Shown one piece after another: positions 54,817-62,292 of a stretch of 62,337 bases of DNA. This DNA comes from a virus. The stretch is taken from positions 1 to 62,337 of the IMG/VR virus record IMGVR_UViG_3300035228_001109; one strand, given 5' to 3'. The notes beneath the pieces are model-generated. The model was not told the origin of the DNA. It did no database searches and worked only from the letters and a program-made list of their open reading frames with translations. Both the position numbers and the translations under genes were made by a program. Each line of letters opens with the position of its first letter. Position 1 is the first letter of the stretch.

Positions 54817-55452
54817 TTAGATCCACTCAAGTGCTTCTGCACAGGTGGGAAATTGTTCAATAAAGATCTTTTTACAACCTTCTGCAAGATCCATATGTTC
54901 CTTCTGAGTACCGTTAGCAGTTCTCAGATTTATGTAATGTGCCCATGAACGAACTGAGCCACTCATATAGATTTTTGTGGGTGTGGCGAGTGGGAGCACA
55001 AAACGAGCACACTCCTTTGCAATACCTGCTCCTAACATTTCCTGATACAGTTTCATTGCACTATCAAAATGCCGCTGAACCTTTAACTCAAAGTCTTGAC
55101 GCATATGTGGATCAATATCATCAATAGAATTTTGACGATTCTTAGTGTCTTGGCGGCGAAGATCAAACAAAGGAATTGTTTCTGCAAGCATAGATGAATC
55201 TGCATACCGTTGAGAAAACTCTTGATATGTAAATGATCTATGCCTCAGAACTTGAGCTGCCACACCTCTAGTGGTTTCAAGTTCCAGAGTCATAAATGCC
55301 TGCTCAAACACTGACCAGTGGTTGTGCTTGATGCAGTACCCCAATAGTTTAGCGTAGTTTGGATTCTCTTGATTGTTAGGGTTTGACACACGAGCAACGT
55401 ATGCCATCATTTTCTCCGCATCGGGAGTTACACTAATCAGTTTTACACTCAT
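54817..55452 (-). CDS. thyX: Flavin-dependent thymidylate synthase ThyX
   Basis: 211 aa. The ThyX motif appears as RHRSFTYQEFSQRYAD (70-85), an RHRxxTxxExSxR form, and WAHYINLR near 175 with further Arg/His for FAD and dUMP. ThyX makes dTMP from dUMP using CH2-THF, NADPH and FAD, supplying thymidine for phage DNA. The gene overlaps its upstream neighbour by 4 nt. Confidence 0.9.
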   Translation of the reverse strand: MSVKLISVTPDAEKMMAYVARVSNPNNQENPNYAKLLGYCIKHNHWSVFEQAFMTLELETTRGVAAQVLRHRSFTYQEFSQRYADSSMLAETIPLFDLRRQDTKNRQNSIDDIDPHMRQDFELKVQRHFDSAMKLYQEMLGAGIAKECARFVLPLATPTKIYMSGSVRSWAHYINLRTANGTQKEHMDLAEGCKKIFIEQFPTCAEALEWI

Positions 55453-55619
55453 TTAAATCCTTTTGATACTTTTTTCTCTAATACTGCCAATTCTTCCTCA
55501 AGATCTCGCAGTTGTTTCTTCATCTCAATCAGTTTTTCTTCTGTATAAAGATGCTCTTGCTTCACTAGTCTGCGAAGCAGTTTCATATACTTTCTTGCCC
55601 TATCAGTCGGGATACCCAT
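55449..55619 (-). CDS. Small helical protein
   Basis: 56 aa from the ATG at 55619 (MGIPTDRARKYMKLLRRLVK). The longer frame extends through the upstream gene and is rejected. Coiled-coil pattern (EKLIEMKKQLRDLEEELAVL). Similar small proteins are recalled next to cyanophage thyX. Confidence 0.6.
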   Translation of the reverse strand: MGIPTDRARKYMKLLRRLVKQEHLYTEEKLIEMKKQLRDLEEELAVLEKKVSKGFK

Positions 55620-55782
55620 CGTCATCGTTAAAAACCTCGTCGTAATCGCCGTAATGTGCAGGATCATCGAAATTCTCTCGCTTATCTGTATAAGCATTCG
55701 GATCCGAATACACCTCTGCCTTTAACCCATCAACCAAGAGTTCCAAGTTACGGACGATGAGTTTCAATCGTTCTTTGTCCAT
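55603..55782 (-). CDS. Conserved small acidic protein
   Basis: 59 aa from the ATG at 55782 (MDKERLKLIVRNLELLVDGL), ending in a very acidic tail (DYDEVFNDDDGYPD). The MDKERLKxLVRxxELLVxxLKxEV start is recalled from cyanophages. First gene after the promoter at 55804, followed by the coupled helical protein and thyX. Confidence 0.6.
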   Translation of the reverse strand: MDKERLKLIVRNLELLVDGLKAEVYSDPNAYTDKRENFDDPAHYGDYDEVFNDDDGYPD

Positions 55783-55803
55783 AATAGTGTGTACACTGTA
55801 GGT

Positions 55804-55809
55804 ATTATA
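55804..55809 (-). promoter_or_regulatory. Extended -10 promoter TGCTATAAT of the thyX operon
   Basis: The minus strand has TATAAT with upstream TGC, 22 nt before the ATG at 55782, immediately after a terminator. No -35 is evident. Confidence 0.55.
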
Positions 55810-55813
55810 GCAC

Positions 55814-55836
55814 AAAAAAAGGGGGAGGTTTCCCCC
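55814..55836 (-). terminator. Rho-independent terminator
   Basis: On the minus strand GGGGGA/TCCCCC (6 bp, 4-nt loop) is followed by TTTTTTT, 13 nt after the stop of 55849..56022. Confidence 0.8.
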
Positions 55837-55848
55837 CCCGATTTTAAA

Positions 55849-56022
55849 TTAATTTGCTAGTAGAATTTTACAAATTCTTTTACATGTTCCTTGGTCCTCT
55901 TCGCATTCGATTAAACAATCAAAGTAGTCATTTACTAAATCCAATTCTTCGTTAGATTTGGAAAGTACATTTTCAATATGCACCCATTCTGCCAATTGAT
56001 TACGGGAAATGCGATTATGCAT
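55849..56022 (-). CDS. Conserved small Cys-containing protein
   Basis: 57 aa from the ATG at 56022 (MHNRISRNQLAEWVHIENVL), chosen because GGAGGTGA lies 4 nt upstream. Four Cys near the end (FDCLIECEEDQGTCKRICKI: C-x4-C-x6-C-x3-C) could bind a metal or form disulphides. The pattern WxxxENVLSKSNEELDLxNDYxxCLIECE is recalled from cyanophages. Own promoter and terminator. Confidence 0.65.
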   Translation of the reverse strand: MHNRISRNQLAEWVHIENVLSKSNEELDLVNDYFDCLIECEEDQGTCKRICKILLAN

Positions 56023-56081
56023 TTTCACCTCCATAGATTTTAATACCATAAGAAGGAATTACTTCATAGGCTAGCCTTAAT

Positions 56082-56110
56082 TCTATACTATGTAGACTAC
56101 TTTGTGTTAA
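56082..56110 (-). promoter_or_regulatory. Sigma70-like promoter
   Basis: The minus strand has TTAACA (56105..56110), a 17-bp spacer and TATAGA (56082..56087), about 60 nt before the ATG at 56022. Confidence 0.45.
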
Positions 56111-56144
56111 TTCACTAACATTTGTTAATTCTTTACTTAAAGAC

Positions 56145-56173
56145 AAAAAAAGAGAGGGATTATGTCCCTCTCT
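56145..56173 (-). terminator. Rho-independent terminator
   Basis: On the minus strand AGAGAGGGA/TCCCTCTCT (9-bp stem, 5-nt loop) followed by TTTTTTT, 18 nt after the DUF4278-like gene. Confidence 0.85.
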
Positions 56174-56191
56174 GCAATGTAAGTTAATGAA

Positions 56192-56359
56192 TCACTTAGT
56201 ATAAGTACGACCACGATAGCAGAATGTACCGTGTGACTCTTTGTTTTCTACACAACGAGTAGAATACTCAACACCACGATATGAGGTGTGAAGAATTTGT
56301 GCGTTGTGAATAGCAGATGCTTTGTTGATCTGCTGCTTTACCATTTGAAGGGTGTTCAT
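56192..56359 (-). CDS. DUF4278-like protein
   Basis: 55 aa, MNTLQMVKQQINKASAIHNA, then ILHTSYRGVEYSTRC and GTFCYRGRTYTK. The repeated YRGxxY strands are the DUF4278 hallmark, a small family almost confined to cyanobacteria and their phages. GGAG lies 8 nt upstream. Function unknown; probably acquired from the host. Confidence 0.7.
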   Translation of the reverse strand: MNTLQMVKQQINKASAIHNAQILHTSYRGVEYSTRCVENKESHGTFCYRGRTYTK

Positions 56360-56390
56360 TGTAGTTACTCCTAAAGTAGTTGGATTTTTA

Positions 56391-56420
56391 GGTCCGTTCC
56401 TTTAGTCGTTTGCGTCCCAA
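56391..56420. repeat. Direct repeat copy A, 3' end of 56402..56563
   Basis: The sequence CCGTTCC-(7-8 nt)-TTTGCGTCCCA spans the last codons of 56402..56563 (WDAND) and the bases after the stop. A second copy lies at 56573..56604, so the gene is flanked by the repeat. Confidence 0.6.
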
Positions 56421-56563
56421 TAGCACTCAGGTGTAGATTCCTTAATGGCCTCTACCAACTCAATCTTAACTTGATTGTTAACATTTTCGTTGTTCAACAT
56501 CCGTAGCATAATGCTATCGGCGTCTTGACAACTGAGTGATGAATATAAAAGTAATTCAATCAT
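56402..56563 (-). CDS. Small conserved protein flanked by direct repeats
   Basis: 53 aa, MIELLLYSSLSCQDADSIML, ending STPECYWDAND. The pattern MIELLLYSSLSC...ESTPECxWDA is recalled as recurring in marine cyanophages. It has a strong promoter and is bracketed by a 30-bp direct repeat, suggesting duplication or exchange as a unit. Function unknown. Confidence 0.65.
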   Translation of the reverse strand: MIELLLYSSLSCQDADSIMLRMLNNENVNNQVKIELVEAIKESTPECYWDAND

Positions 56564-56572
56564 GGGATGAAC

Positions 56573-56604
56573 GGCTCCGTTCCGCGACTTACTTGCGTCC
56601 CACC
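56573..56604. repeat. Direct repeat copy B, in the leader of 56402..56563
   Basis: Non-coding copy of the repeat at 56391..56420; read on the minus strand it still encodes W-D-A-S-K-S-R-N-G, matching W-D-A-N-D-stop-R-N-G of copy A. It looks like the 3' end of a lost paralogue. Confidence 0.55.
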
Positions 56605-56630
56605 CAAGAGTGGGATGAACGTCAGGTCTT

Positions 56631-56659
56631 ATTATAGACCTTATGCATTATTTAGTCAA
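56631..56659 (-). promoter_or_regulatory. Sigma70-type promoter
   Basis: The minus strand has TTGACT (56654..56659), a 17-bp spacer and TATAAT (56631..56636). The leader to the ATG at 56563 is about 60 nt and contains repeat copy B. Confidence 0.7.
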
Positions 56660-56705
56660 GTGTCTCAGTATCAACACAAACATTTTATTTAAAATCCTCA
56701 CAGAC

Positions 56706-56733
56706 AAAAAAAATGCCGGAAAAATTTACCGAC
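56706..56733 (-). terminator. Probable rho-independent terminator
   Basis: On the minus strand GTCGG/CCGGC (5 bp with one G-U pair, 9-nt loop) followed by ATTTTTTTT, just after the stop of 56744..57112. Confidence 0.55.
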
Positions 56734-56743
56734 AATTTTAAAA

Positions 56744-57112
56744 TTATTTTTTCTTTTTGATTTTAGGGGGCGGTGCTCCCCATAACTTAGGATTATGTGT
56801 GCCCAGACCGTAATCAATACCCTTCAACCCATCACGAAACTTATCCCAGTACATATTAAAAATACTTACTGCTTTTGCACCTCGTGTAAGATCATATCGC
56901 ACTTGACCATCAACAGTATATGTAACAATATTAGCGTCATTTGGGCAATCCTTTGTTCTCACTTGCTCCAAAGTACCATTGTCAATCATAATTTCCACTC
57001 CATACTTTTTTTTGGAGTTTTCTTTTTCTGATTGTGTCCAAGAATTCATAGGTTTCTTTTCGTTATCGGTATCGGTATCTGTTGACACCTCTGCTGCTAA
57101 TTCTTTTATCAT
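56744..57112 (-). CDS. Conserved protein linked to DUF6433
   Basis: 122 aa from the ATG at 57112 (MIKELAAEVSTDTDTDN), whose first base overlaps the stop of the upstream gene (TAATG). The C-terminal half (GQVRYDLTRGAKAVSIFNMY, FRDGLKGIDYGLGTHNPKLW) is a pattern recalled in cyanophages; the end is a Lys run. Function unknown. Confidence 0.6.
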   Translation of the reverse strand: MIKELAAEVSTDTDTDNEKKPMNSWTQSEKENSKKKYGVEIMIDNGTLEQVRTKDCPNDANIVTYTVDGQVRYDLTRGAKAVSIFNMYWDKFRDGLKGIDYGLGTHNPKLWGAPPPKIKKKK

Positions 57113-57723
57113 TATGAGCGATTTCCCCAATTAATATCAGGATATGCTTCAGATACAATGTCTTTTGGAATCTTATATTTTGTTTCAAGTTGTTTATCTT
57201 TGATTAGACAAACAATCTGTGCTTCTAATGGATGAAGACCAGAGAGAATATTAATAAACATAGTTTCTCTACGAAGGTTACTTAAACCATCGTTGCCACC
57301 TTTTACAAAATTATAAAACTTTTGATATTCTTTTCTGAGTGAGGTTTGACCTTGATCCTGAGATCCAAGAGATTTGGATCCAAGTTCACCCATTTTAGAT
57401 ACAGCATCATCAATCTTTTCAGTGAGAGTTCCACGAAACCCATCTTCACCATCAAGTGCTGCATAAGGAACATCACCTGGAGGTAATACAGATTGAACTG
57501 TATCATCAAAGTTCCAAATAAAAATTGTTTTTAAGGATGGATGTGCATATTTTTGAAGCACTTCCACTTTCTTTGCTTTACTGCGTTGTTTTCCACAGAG
57601 TTCAAAGATCTCAAAAATAAATGGATTTGCTGGAAGGTTGGGAATAGATTGTGGTTCCTTCACAACCTTCAGTGTTGCGGGTTTTTTAGTCGTCGCTGTC
57701 GTCGCTTTCTTCGTTGTCGTCAT
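57112..57723 (-). CDS. DUF6433 family protein
   Basis: 203 aa from the ATG at 57723 (MTTTKKATTATTKKPATLKV). A Thr/Lys-rich tail precedes FIFEIFELCGKQRSKAKKVE, LKTIFIWNFDDTVQSVLPPG, YNFVKGGNDGLSNLRRETMF and LHPLEAQIVCLIKDKQLETK, the DUF6433 pattern of T4-like phages. Possibly DNA-associated through the basic tail; no proven role. It overlaps the upstream membrane gene by 38 nt. Confidence 0.7.
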   Translation of the reverse strand: MTTTKKATTATTKKPATLKVVKEPQSIPNLPANPFIFEIFELCGKQRSKAKKVEVLQKYAHPSLKTIFIWNFDDTVQSVLPPGDVPYAALDGEDGFRGTLTEKIDDAVSKMGELGSKSLGSQDQGQTSLRKEYQKFYNFVKGGNDGLSNLRRETMFINILSGLHPLEAQIVCLIKDKQLETKYKIPKDIVSEAYPDINWGNRS

Positions 57724-57916
57724 GATAGTTTTCAAAATTAAATGCAATTACCTCATCAGGAATTAAGTTTCCTTGATTATCAAACATTTCGGGATGGGGT
57801 CTAGGTACTTCCCGATAGTTCATCATATATTCTCTAGCAGTCCAACCTCCAATTAGTCCCACTAAAAGAAACAAGATGGTTAAGAATGAACCTAAGACTA
57901 AACTTACTGCTAACAT
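57686..57916 (-). CDS. Membrane protein with acidic tail
   Basis: 76 aa. N-terminal span (VSLVLGSFLTILFLLVGLIG), then HPEMFDNQGNLIPDEVIAFN, a block recalled in cyanophages, and a Asp/Glu/Ser tail (DDNEESDDSDD). Function unknown. Confidence 0.65.
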   Translation of the reverse strand: MLAVSLVLGSFLTILFLLVGLIGGWTAREYMMNYREVPRPHPEMFDNQGNLIPDEVIAFNFENYHDDNEESDDSDD

Positions 57917-57934
57917 TGTTCTTACCTCTGGGAA

Positions 57935-58150
57935 CTAATTTTTCTTCCTTGCCTTTAAGGAAAACTCAAAGTAGATAGTTACTTCCCTATTGAAGAAGGA
58001 AACCATCTGATCAAATATAATATGAAATGGTTTTTTCTGCTTCTTCCCCCCGTTAAGAATAAGTTCAACTCCGCGATTCACTTCACGGATGGTAGTTTTA
58101 TTTATGTCTCGATTAGATAACTTTTTCTTCTCTGAGAAACTGAATGGTGT
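57935..58150 (-). CDS. Conserved small basic protein, start uncertain
   Basis: About 71 aa if GTG at 58150 is used; an ATG start would lie deep inside the glutaredoxin gene. The core SNRDINKTTIREVNRGVELI, GGKKQKKPFHIIFDQMVSFF, NREVTIYFEF is recalled from cyanophages. Basic and beta-rich. Function unknown. Confidence 0.5.
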   Translation of the reverse strand, partial: TPFSFSEKKKLSNRDINKTTIREVNRGVELILNGGKKQKKPFHIIFDQMVSFFNREVTIYFEFSLKARKKN

Positions 58151-58349
58151 CACTACATCCTCCCAACTTTTGATCATCACAAAGAACTTGTGGAAAGGTT
58201 GAACCATTTCCAAACTTATCATAGAATTCTTCCCGTGTAAAGTCTCTGTCAAGTTTATACTCAACAAATCTCTTACCAGTCATCTCTAGGACTGTCATTA
58301 TTTTAGTGCAGAAGGGGCAACCTGCTTTTGAATATACTAAAAAATTCAT
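58113..58349 (-). CDS. nrdC: Glutaredoxin
   Basis: 78 aa with the canonical active site C-P-F-C (CPFC, residues 11-14 region, YSKAGCPFCTKIM), cis-Pro FPQVLCDD and glutathione motif LGGCSDTIQFL. It should reduce ribonucleotide reductase or other disulphides with glutathione. The T4 counterpart is NrdC; RNR genes are not in this window. Confidence 0.85.
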   Translation of the reverse strand: MNFLVYSKAGCPFCTKIMTVLEMTGKRFVEYKLDRDFTREEFYDKFGNGSTFPQVLCDDQKLGGCSDTIQFLREEKVI

Positions 58350-58371
58350 ATCAAATTAGTTACACTCAATT

Positions 58372-58377
58372 ATTATA
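58372..58377 (-). promoter_or_regulatory. Extended -10 promoter TGCTATAAT
   Basis: The minus strand has TATAAT with TGC upstream, 22 nt before the glutaredoxin ATG at 58349. No clear -35. Confidence 0.5.
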
Positions 58378-58401
58378 GCATATTTTAAGATGAAGAGTTA
58401 A

Positions 58402-59511
58402 TTATCCACTTATATACTTGATAATACAAACTCCTGCACCACCTCTTCCACCAAGAGAAGGTGTTTGTCCTGATCCTCCACCACCGCCACCTCTTCCTTC
58501 GACTCCTGGATCTCCCACTTGAGTATTTCCAAGACCACCAAGACCACCAGTACGGTTAAGAGAACCACCACCCATAGGGTCTCCAACGTCTGGATGATTT
58601 GTATATCCAGGCCATCCTGGATTATAAATTCCCCATGGACTATGAGATCCTCCAGCACCACCACCACCAAATGCTCTTTTATATGACTCTGGTTGAGAAA
58701 CGGGAACTCCTAAAAGTATTGTCGGAGTTCCTAATGCAGCAGCAATTTCTGGCATTACGGGAGTTGGAATAGAGCTAAAGAGATAATCATCACCACCTCT
58801 TGATTCAGGAGCTTGTAAACCAGGTCCAGGAGGAGCTGTGGTTCCAGCACCACCAGCACCACCGCCACCGCCACCAATACCACCAGCACTGTGGGCATAA
58901 TATGGAGCACCAGCTCCACCAGCATGTGCTTTTAGGAATGGTGATGATGTTGGCACATTTGGTGGAGCAAGAACTGCACCACCGGGAGTTGGAGAAGATG
59001 GGTTTGTGGCATCCATACCTCCACCACCACCAGATCCACCACCAGATCCAGCATTAATCATTTGACCACCTCTTCCACCACCACTCATGGTGACATCATT
59101 AAATACGCTAGGATTACCCTCAGACATTGACGCGCCACCGGCACCAATATTGACAGTATATGATCCTACAGCAATTACATATGCTGGATTATGATACACA
59201 GCGCCAGCACCGCCTCCACCACCGTGTTGGATTCCACCTCCACCACCACCAGCTACAAGAAGAACTTCAAGACCAGTAGATTCACCAGGGGACGCTGATA
59301 CGACAAAATTGTCTGTATTTCCTTTTTGGAAGATATGATAAGTATATCCATCAGAACCAAGTACCTTTGTTCCACCAGAGGCTGTATAAGTATTTGCTCT
59401 ACTAGTTCTTTCTGGACTATTAAGTGCTGTAGGTCCAACAGCATCTCTACTTCTAAAAGTTTTTAAAAACTGACCTACAGAAATTGATTGTGTTGATTTA
59501 ATTGGAGCCAT
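58402..59511 (-). CDS. Glycine-rich tail adhesin
   Basis: 369 aa. N-terminal anchor (STQSISVGQFLKTFRSRDAV) and a beta part with YTYHIFQKGNTDNFVVSA, then Gly-rich repeats (GGGGGG blocks with Asn, Pro, His) to the end, which closes with GGAGVCIIKYISG. The same plan as 26964..27986 and the modules of 34904..36955. Probable receptor-binding tip. Confidence 0.6.
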   Translation of the reverse strand: MAPIKSTQSISVGQFLKTFRSRDAVGPTALNSPERTSRANTYTASGGTKVLGSDGYTYHIFQKGNTDNFVVSASPGESTGLEVLLVAGGGGGGIQHGGGGGAGAVYHNPAYVIAVGSYTVNIGAGGASMSEGNPSVFNDVTMSGGGRGGQMINAGSGGGSGGGGGMDATNPSSPTPGGAVLAPPNVPTSSPFLKAHAGGAGAPYYAHSAGGIGGGGGGAGGAGTTAPPGPGLQAPESRGGDDYLFSSIPTPVMPEIAAALGTPTILLGVPVSQPESYKRAFGGGGAGGSHSPWGIYNPGWPGYTNHPDVGDPMGGGSLNRTGGLGGLGNTQVGDPGVEGRGGGGGGSGQTPSLGGRGGAGVCIIKYISG

Positions 59512-59514
59512 GAA

Positions 59515-59853
59515 TCAGACCTCCTTATCACCAGTGATTATGAAATTGATTGTAGATGTTCCTGCTCCAACTCTTAAACTTTCACCAGTTGTATCTAATA
59601 CAAGAGGATATGATGGTTCTAACAATACTGTTTCTCCCGCATTGACATTAACATCAAATATTTTATTTGCTATTCCCGGAGTTCCACCATTAGGAACAAA
59701 AAATACTTGTGCAGTTGCAGCATCTGTTGTTGGTTGATGGCAAATAACTGATCTAATATAAACTTTCTTAGAAGAAGCACATGTAATAATGCTCGCAGTT
59801 GTACCTGCAGCAACCTGTACCACATCACTCAATTTTCCCCTTTCCAGTGCCAT
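59515..59853 (-). CDS. Conserved virion-associated protein
   Basis: 112 aa, MALERGKLSDVVQVAAGTTA, then KKVYIRSVICHQPTTDAATA and GETVLLEPSYPLVLDTTGES. A small beta-sandwich recalled in many cyanophage and pelagiphage fibre clusters. It may be a joint between fibre and baseplate. 3 nt from the adhesin gene. Confidence 0.6.
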   Translation of the reverse strand: MALERGKLSDVVQVAAGTTASIITCASSKKVYIRSVICHQPTTDAATAQVFFVPNGGTPGIANKIFDVNVNAGETVLLEPSYPLVLDTTGESLRVGAGTSTINFIITGDKEV

Positions 59854-59880
59854 GACTTCTCTTTTTAGTTATTTAGTAAA

Positions 59881-60402
59881 TTAACCGCCACCGTATAACC
59901 AGGTATCTAATGTTCCATCAATACCTGATAAATTTGATCCATCACCATTAAAAGAGTTGGCAGTTATATTACCAGTAACTGTCAGAGCACCACCAACAGT
60001 AGCGTCTCCATCGATTGCTAAACTATCAACTGCAGTTACCGCTGTGTCAATAGTGGTTGTTGTTCCGTTTACAGTTAAGTTTCCTTGAACTATAGCATTA
60101 CCACTGAACGTACCATCAACTGCAGTTACATTTCCTGTTGCAGATACATCAACTGCAGTTACATTTCCTGATGCAGCAACGTTACCAGTAACATTAGCAC
60201 CAGTAGAAGTTGCTTGAACTTTTGTATCACTACCTGATTTAAGAGTAGCAGCATCAATTCCACTAAGTTGAGAACCATCTCCTCTAAATGATGTGGCAGT
60301 TACAATACCAGAAACAGAGAATCCATCGGCAACACCATTAGGAAACTTAGGTCCACCAGACCCTACTCTGTTGACTAATTTATCAGCTCTTATTCTGGAC
60401 AT
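59881..60402 (-). CDS. Fibre-like repeat protein
   Basis: 173 aa. MSRIRADKLVNRVGSGGPKF then repeated VTAVDxSATGNVTAV and LTVNGTTTTIDTAVTAVDSL blocks. The start and the TTTIDTAVT block are shared with 61322..62248, so the two are paralogues. Shaft segment of a tail fibre. Confidence 0.65.
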   Translation of the reverse strand: MSRIRADKLVNRVGSGGPKFPNGVADGFSVSGIVTATSFRGDGSQLSGIDAATLKSGSDTKVQATSTGANVTGNVAASGNVTAVDVSATGNVTAVDGTFSGNAIVQGNLTVNGTTTTIDTAVTAVDSLAIDGDATVGGALTVTGNITANSFNGDGSNLSGIDGTLDTWLYGGG

Positions 60403-60427
60403 CGATTATCTTATGCCTTTATGAAAG

Positions 60428-60435
60428 TATTTATG
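60428..60435 (-). promoter_or_regulatory. Late promoter motif (CATAAATA)
   Basis: The minus strand reads CATAAATA 26 nt before the ATG at 60402. Confidence 0.45.
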
Positions 60436-60463
60436 AATCTAACTCAAGCAGAAATTTTTTTAT

Positions 60464-60469
60464 ATTATA
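60464..60469 (-). promoter_or_regulatory. Extended -10 promoter TGCTATAAT
   Basis: The minus strand has TATAAT with TGC upstream, 62 nt before the ATG at 60402, so this fibre gene may have both an early-type and a late-type start signal. Confidence 0.4.
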
Positions 60470-60481
60470 GCATGTTATTCT

Positions 60482-61309
60482 CTATCGTATCAAGAATATG
60501 GATGGAACATTAGAATTATTTGCTGTACCACAATCATCATCTAGGTTTTCCCGGAATAACCACTCATTACTGGTAGTATAATCATCAGGAAGGTAGTGAT
60601 AGTCATTGTTACCATCATTACCTGATCTACCAGAATTGTAATTAACGAAAGATCCACCGATAGAAGTTTGTGTTTTCCACCAAGTGCCACTATTCTGACT
60701 TGTATCAATTACATGTTTTGATTGCCATTGATTATTCATACTTCCACTGGCATAAACAAGTCTCCAAGCATCATGACTGGAAGTTCTATTACCAGTATTT
60801 GCTTGATATTCAACTATGATTGTTCCAGCAGAAATACTACTACATACCGTTAACATCTGATAATCGGTGTATGTTGTAGATGTTGTGCTATTATTTTGAT
60901 GATATAATTTATTACAAAAATCTTTTGGTAAGAGTTTTGGACCACCAGTAATAGTACTAGGACGAGTGGTACTATAGTCCTTCACATCAGATGGGTTTTT
61001 TCCGTTAGTGGCAAAATTTCTCATCTCAAAACCACTTTCAGACGCAAATACTCCACAGAGAACCCATCCACCACCAGCAACATCCATATCTACATAGCAT
61101 TGTATAGCAGTTCCAGTATAACCATTCGGTTTAATATAATAATTTCCTGAAGCAGTTACTCCTGCATTTTTAAGATGTTTACCAGAATATGCTGGATTGT
61201 TGGGTTCATCACCTAAAGGATTAATACCACCTGCTAGATAACCAAGACCTCCACCAGAACCTTGTAGTCCTAAGAGAGGACTCATTTTAATAGTTGGGTA
61301 TATTAACAT
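60482..61309 (-). CDS. Fibrinogen-like domain fibre tip protein
   Basis: 275 aa; the ATG at 61309 has AGGAGA 5 nt upstream. After a Gly-rich lead (about 12-35), residues 50-90 read GVTASGNYYIKPNGYTGTAI then QCYVDMDVAGGGWVLCGVFA, the start of a fibrinogen-related domain (SGxYxIxPxG...CDMxxxGGGW). The end DDDCGTANNSNVPSIFLIR supplies the partner Cys and closing strand. Such domains bind sugars or acetyl groups in animal lectins; here a host-receptor role is inferred. Confidence 0.65.
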   Translation of the reverse strand: MLIYPTIKMSPLLGLQGSGGGLGYLAGGINPLGDEPNNPAYSGKHLKNAGVTASGNYYIKPNGYTGTAIQCYVDMDVAGGGWVLCGVFASESGFEMRNFATNGKNPSDVKDYSTTRPSTITGGPKLLPKDFCNKLYHQNNSTTSTTYTDYQMLTVCSSISAGTIIVEYQANTGNRTSSHDAWRLVYASGSMNNQWQSKHVIDTSQNSGTWWKTQTSIGGSFVNYNSGRSGNDGNNDYHYLPDDYTTSNEWLFRENLDDDCGTANNSNVPSIFLIR

Positions 61310-61321
61310 TATATTCTCCTA

Positions 61322-62248
61322 TTAATCGTAGTTGGTTGCAGCACCATAAACTACATAATTATTTGCTGCAGTACCATATTTTTGAAGAGCGAAAGTATAA
61401 ACATCATAACCAGATGCTCCCGCAGAAGGTGCTGAACCACCTGACCATTTCAATCCACCTGCTGGGGATTGACCATCTATCTGAACTGTTGTAATTTTAC
61501 CAGCTCCGCCAGGATCAAGTATGACTGTGAAAGAACAAAACTCATGTTGACTTAATGTTGCATGAACATCAGTAAAGTTGATTGTGAGAGAGGTGCCTGT
61601 ATCACCAACTGCAAAGGCAATAACGTTTCCATTAAATATTGAATGATTTGTATTACTTGCAAGATTTCCCGAAATAGAATTATATTTTTCAGCAAGTCCA
61701 CCCTTGAAGATTGCTGCACCACCAGAAGTTATGTGAAGACTCACTGGTGCTCCACTACCAGTTCTACCACCTACAAACCTTAACTCTCCCTCAGAATCAA
61801 TTGACCAACCATTACTATCATTATAAAAACGTAATTTTCCAGTTGCATTACTAGTTTCAAAAAAGACTGGAGTTTGACCATCGCCATTTTTAAAGACGTG
61901 AAGTGCGTTACCTGCGGTGGCAGTTCCAACACCCAAATTACCAAGAGCAGTAACGTTACCATCAACCGCTAAACTATCAACCGATGTAACAGCAGTGTCG
62001 ATAGTTGTAGTGGTTCCGTTTACTGTTAGGTTACCACTAAAAGTAGCATCAGTAGCAGAAATATTACCACTAGAAGTTACGTTACCACATCCTACAGTTC
62101 CAACAGTAATGTTTGGAGTACCAGTAATTCCTTGTGCATTAGTAGCAGTGGTTGCCGTACCAGTTATATTGCCAGTAAGACCATTAGGAAAGTCAGGAGC
62201 ACCCGTGCCCGCTCTATCACGAATACTATCAGCTCTAAGTATCGACAT
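61322..62248 (-). CDS. Tail fibre protein
   Basis: 308 aa. MSILRADSIRDRAGTGAPDF, then TGN/TGT beta repeats, a GIGT-like block (LGVGTATAGNALHVFKNGDG) and a C-terminal domain (INFTDVHATLSQHEFCSFTV, VQIDGQ, YDVYTFALQKYGTA) similar to the end of 36955..37446. Shared N-terminus with 59881..60402. Behind a perfect late promoter motif. Confidence 0.7.
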   Translation of the reverse strand: MSILRADSIRDRAGTGAPDFPNGLTGNITGTATTATNAQGITGTPNITVGTVGCGNVTSSGNISATDATFSGNLTVNGTTTTIDTAVTSVDSLAVDGNVTALGNLGVGTATAGNALHVFKNGDGQTPVFFETSNATGKLRFYNDSNGWSIDSEGELRFVGGRTGSGAPVSLHITSGGAAIFKGGLAEKYNSISGNLASNTNHSIFNGNVIAFAVGDTGTSLTINFTDVHATLSQHEFCSFTVILDPGGAGKITTVQIDGQSPAGGLKWSGGSAPSAGASGYDVYTFALQKYGTAANNYVVYGAATNYD

Positions 62249-62270
62249 TAACTACGACCAACTTTAATTA

Positions 62271-62278
62271 TATTTATA
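62271..62278 (-). promoter_or_regulatory. Perfect T4 late promoter motif TATAAATA
   Basis: The minus strand reads GATATAAATATAATT; TATAAATA ends 23 nt before the ATG at 62248. Confidence 0.6.
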
Positions 62279-62292
62279 TCTGAAGTGTGTTG

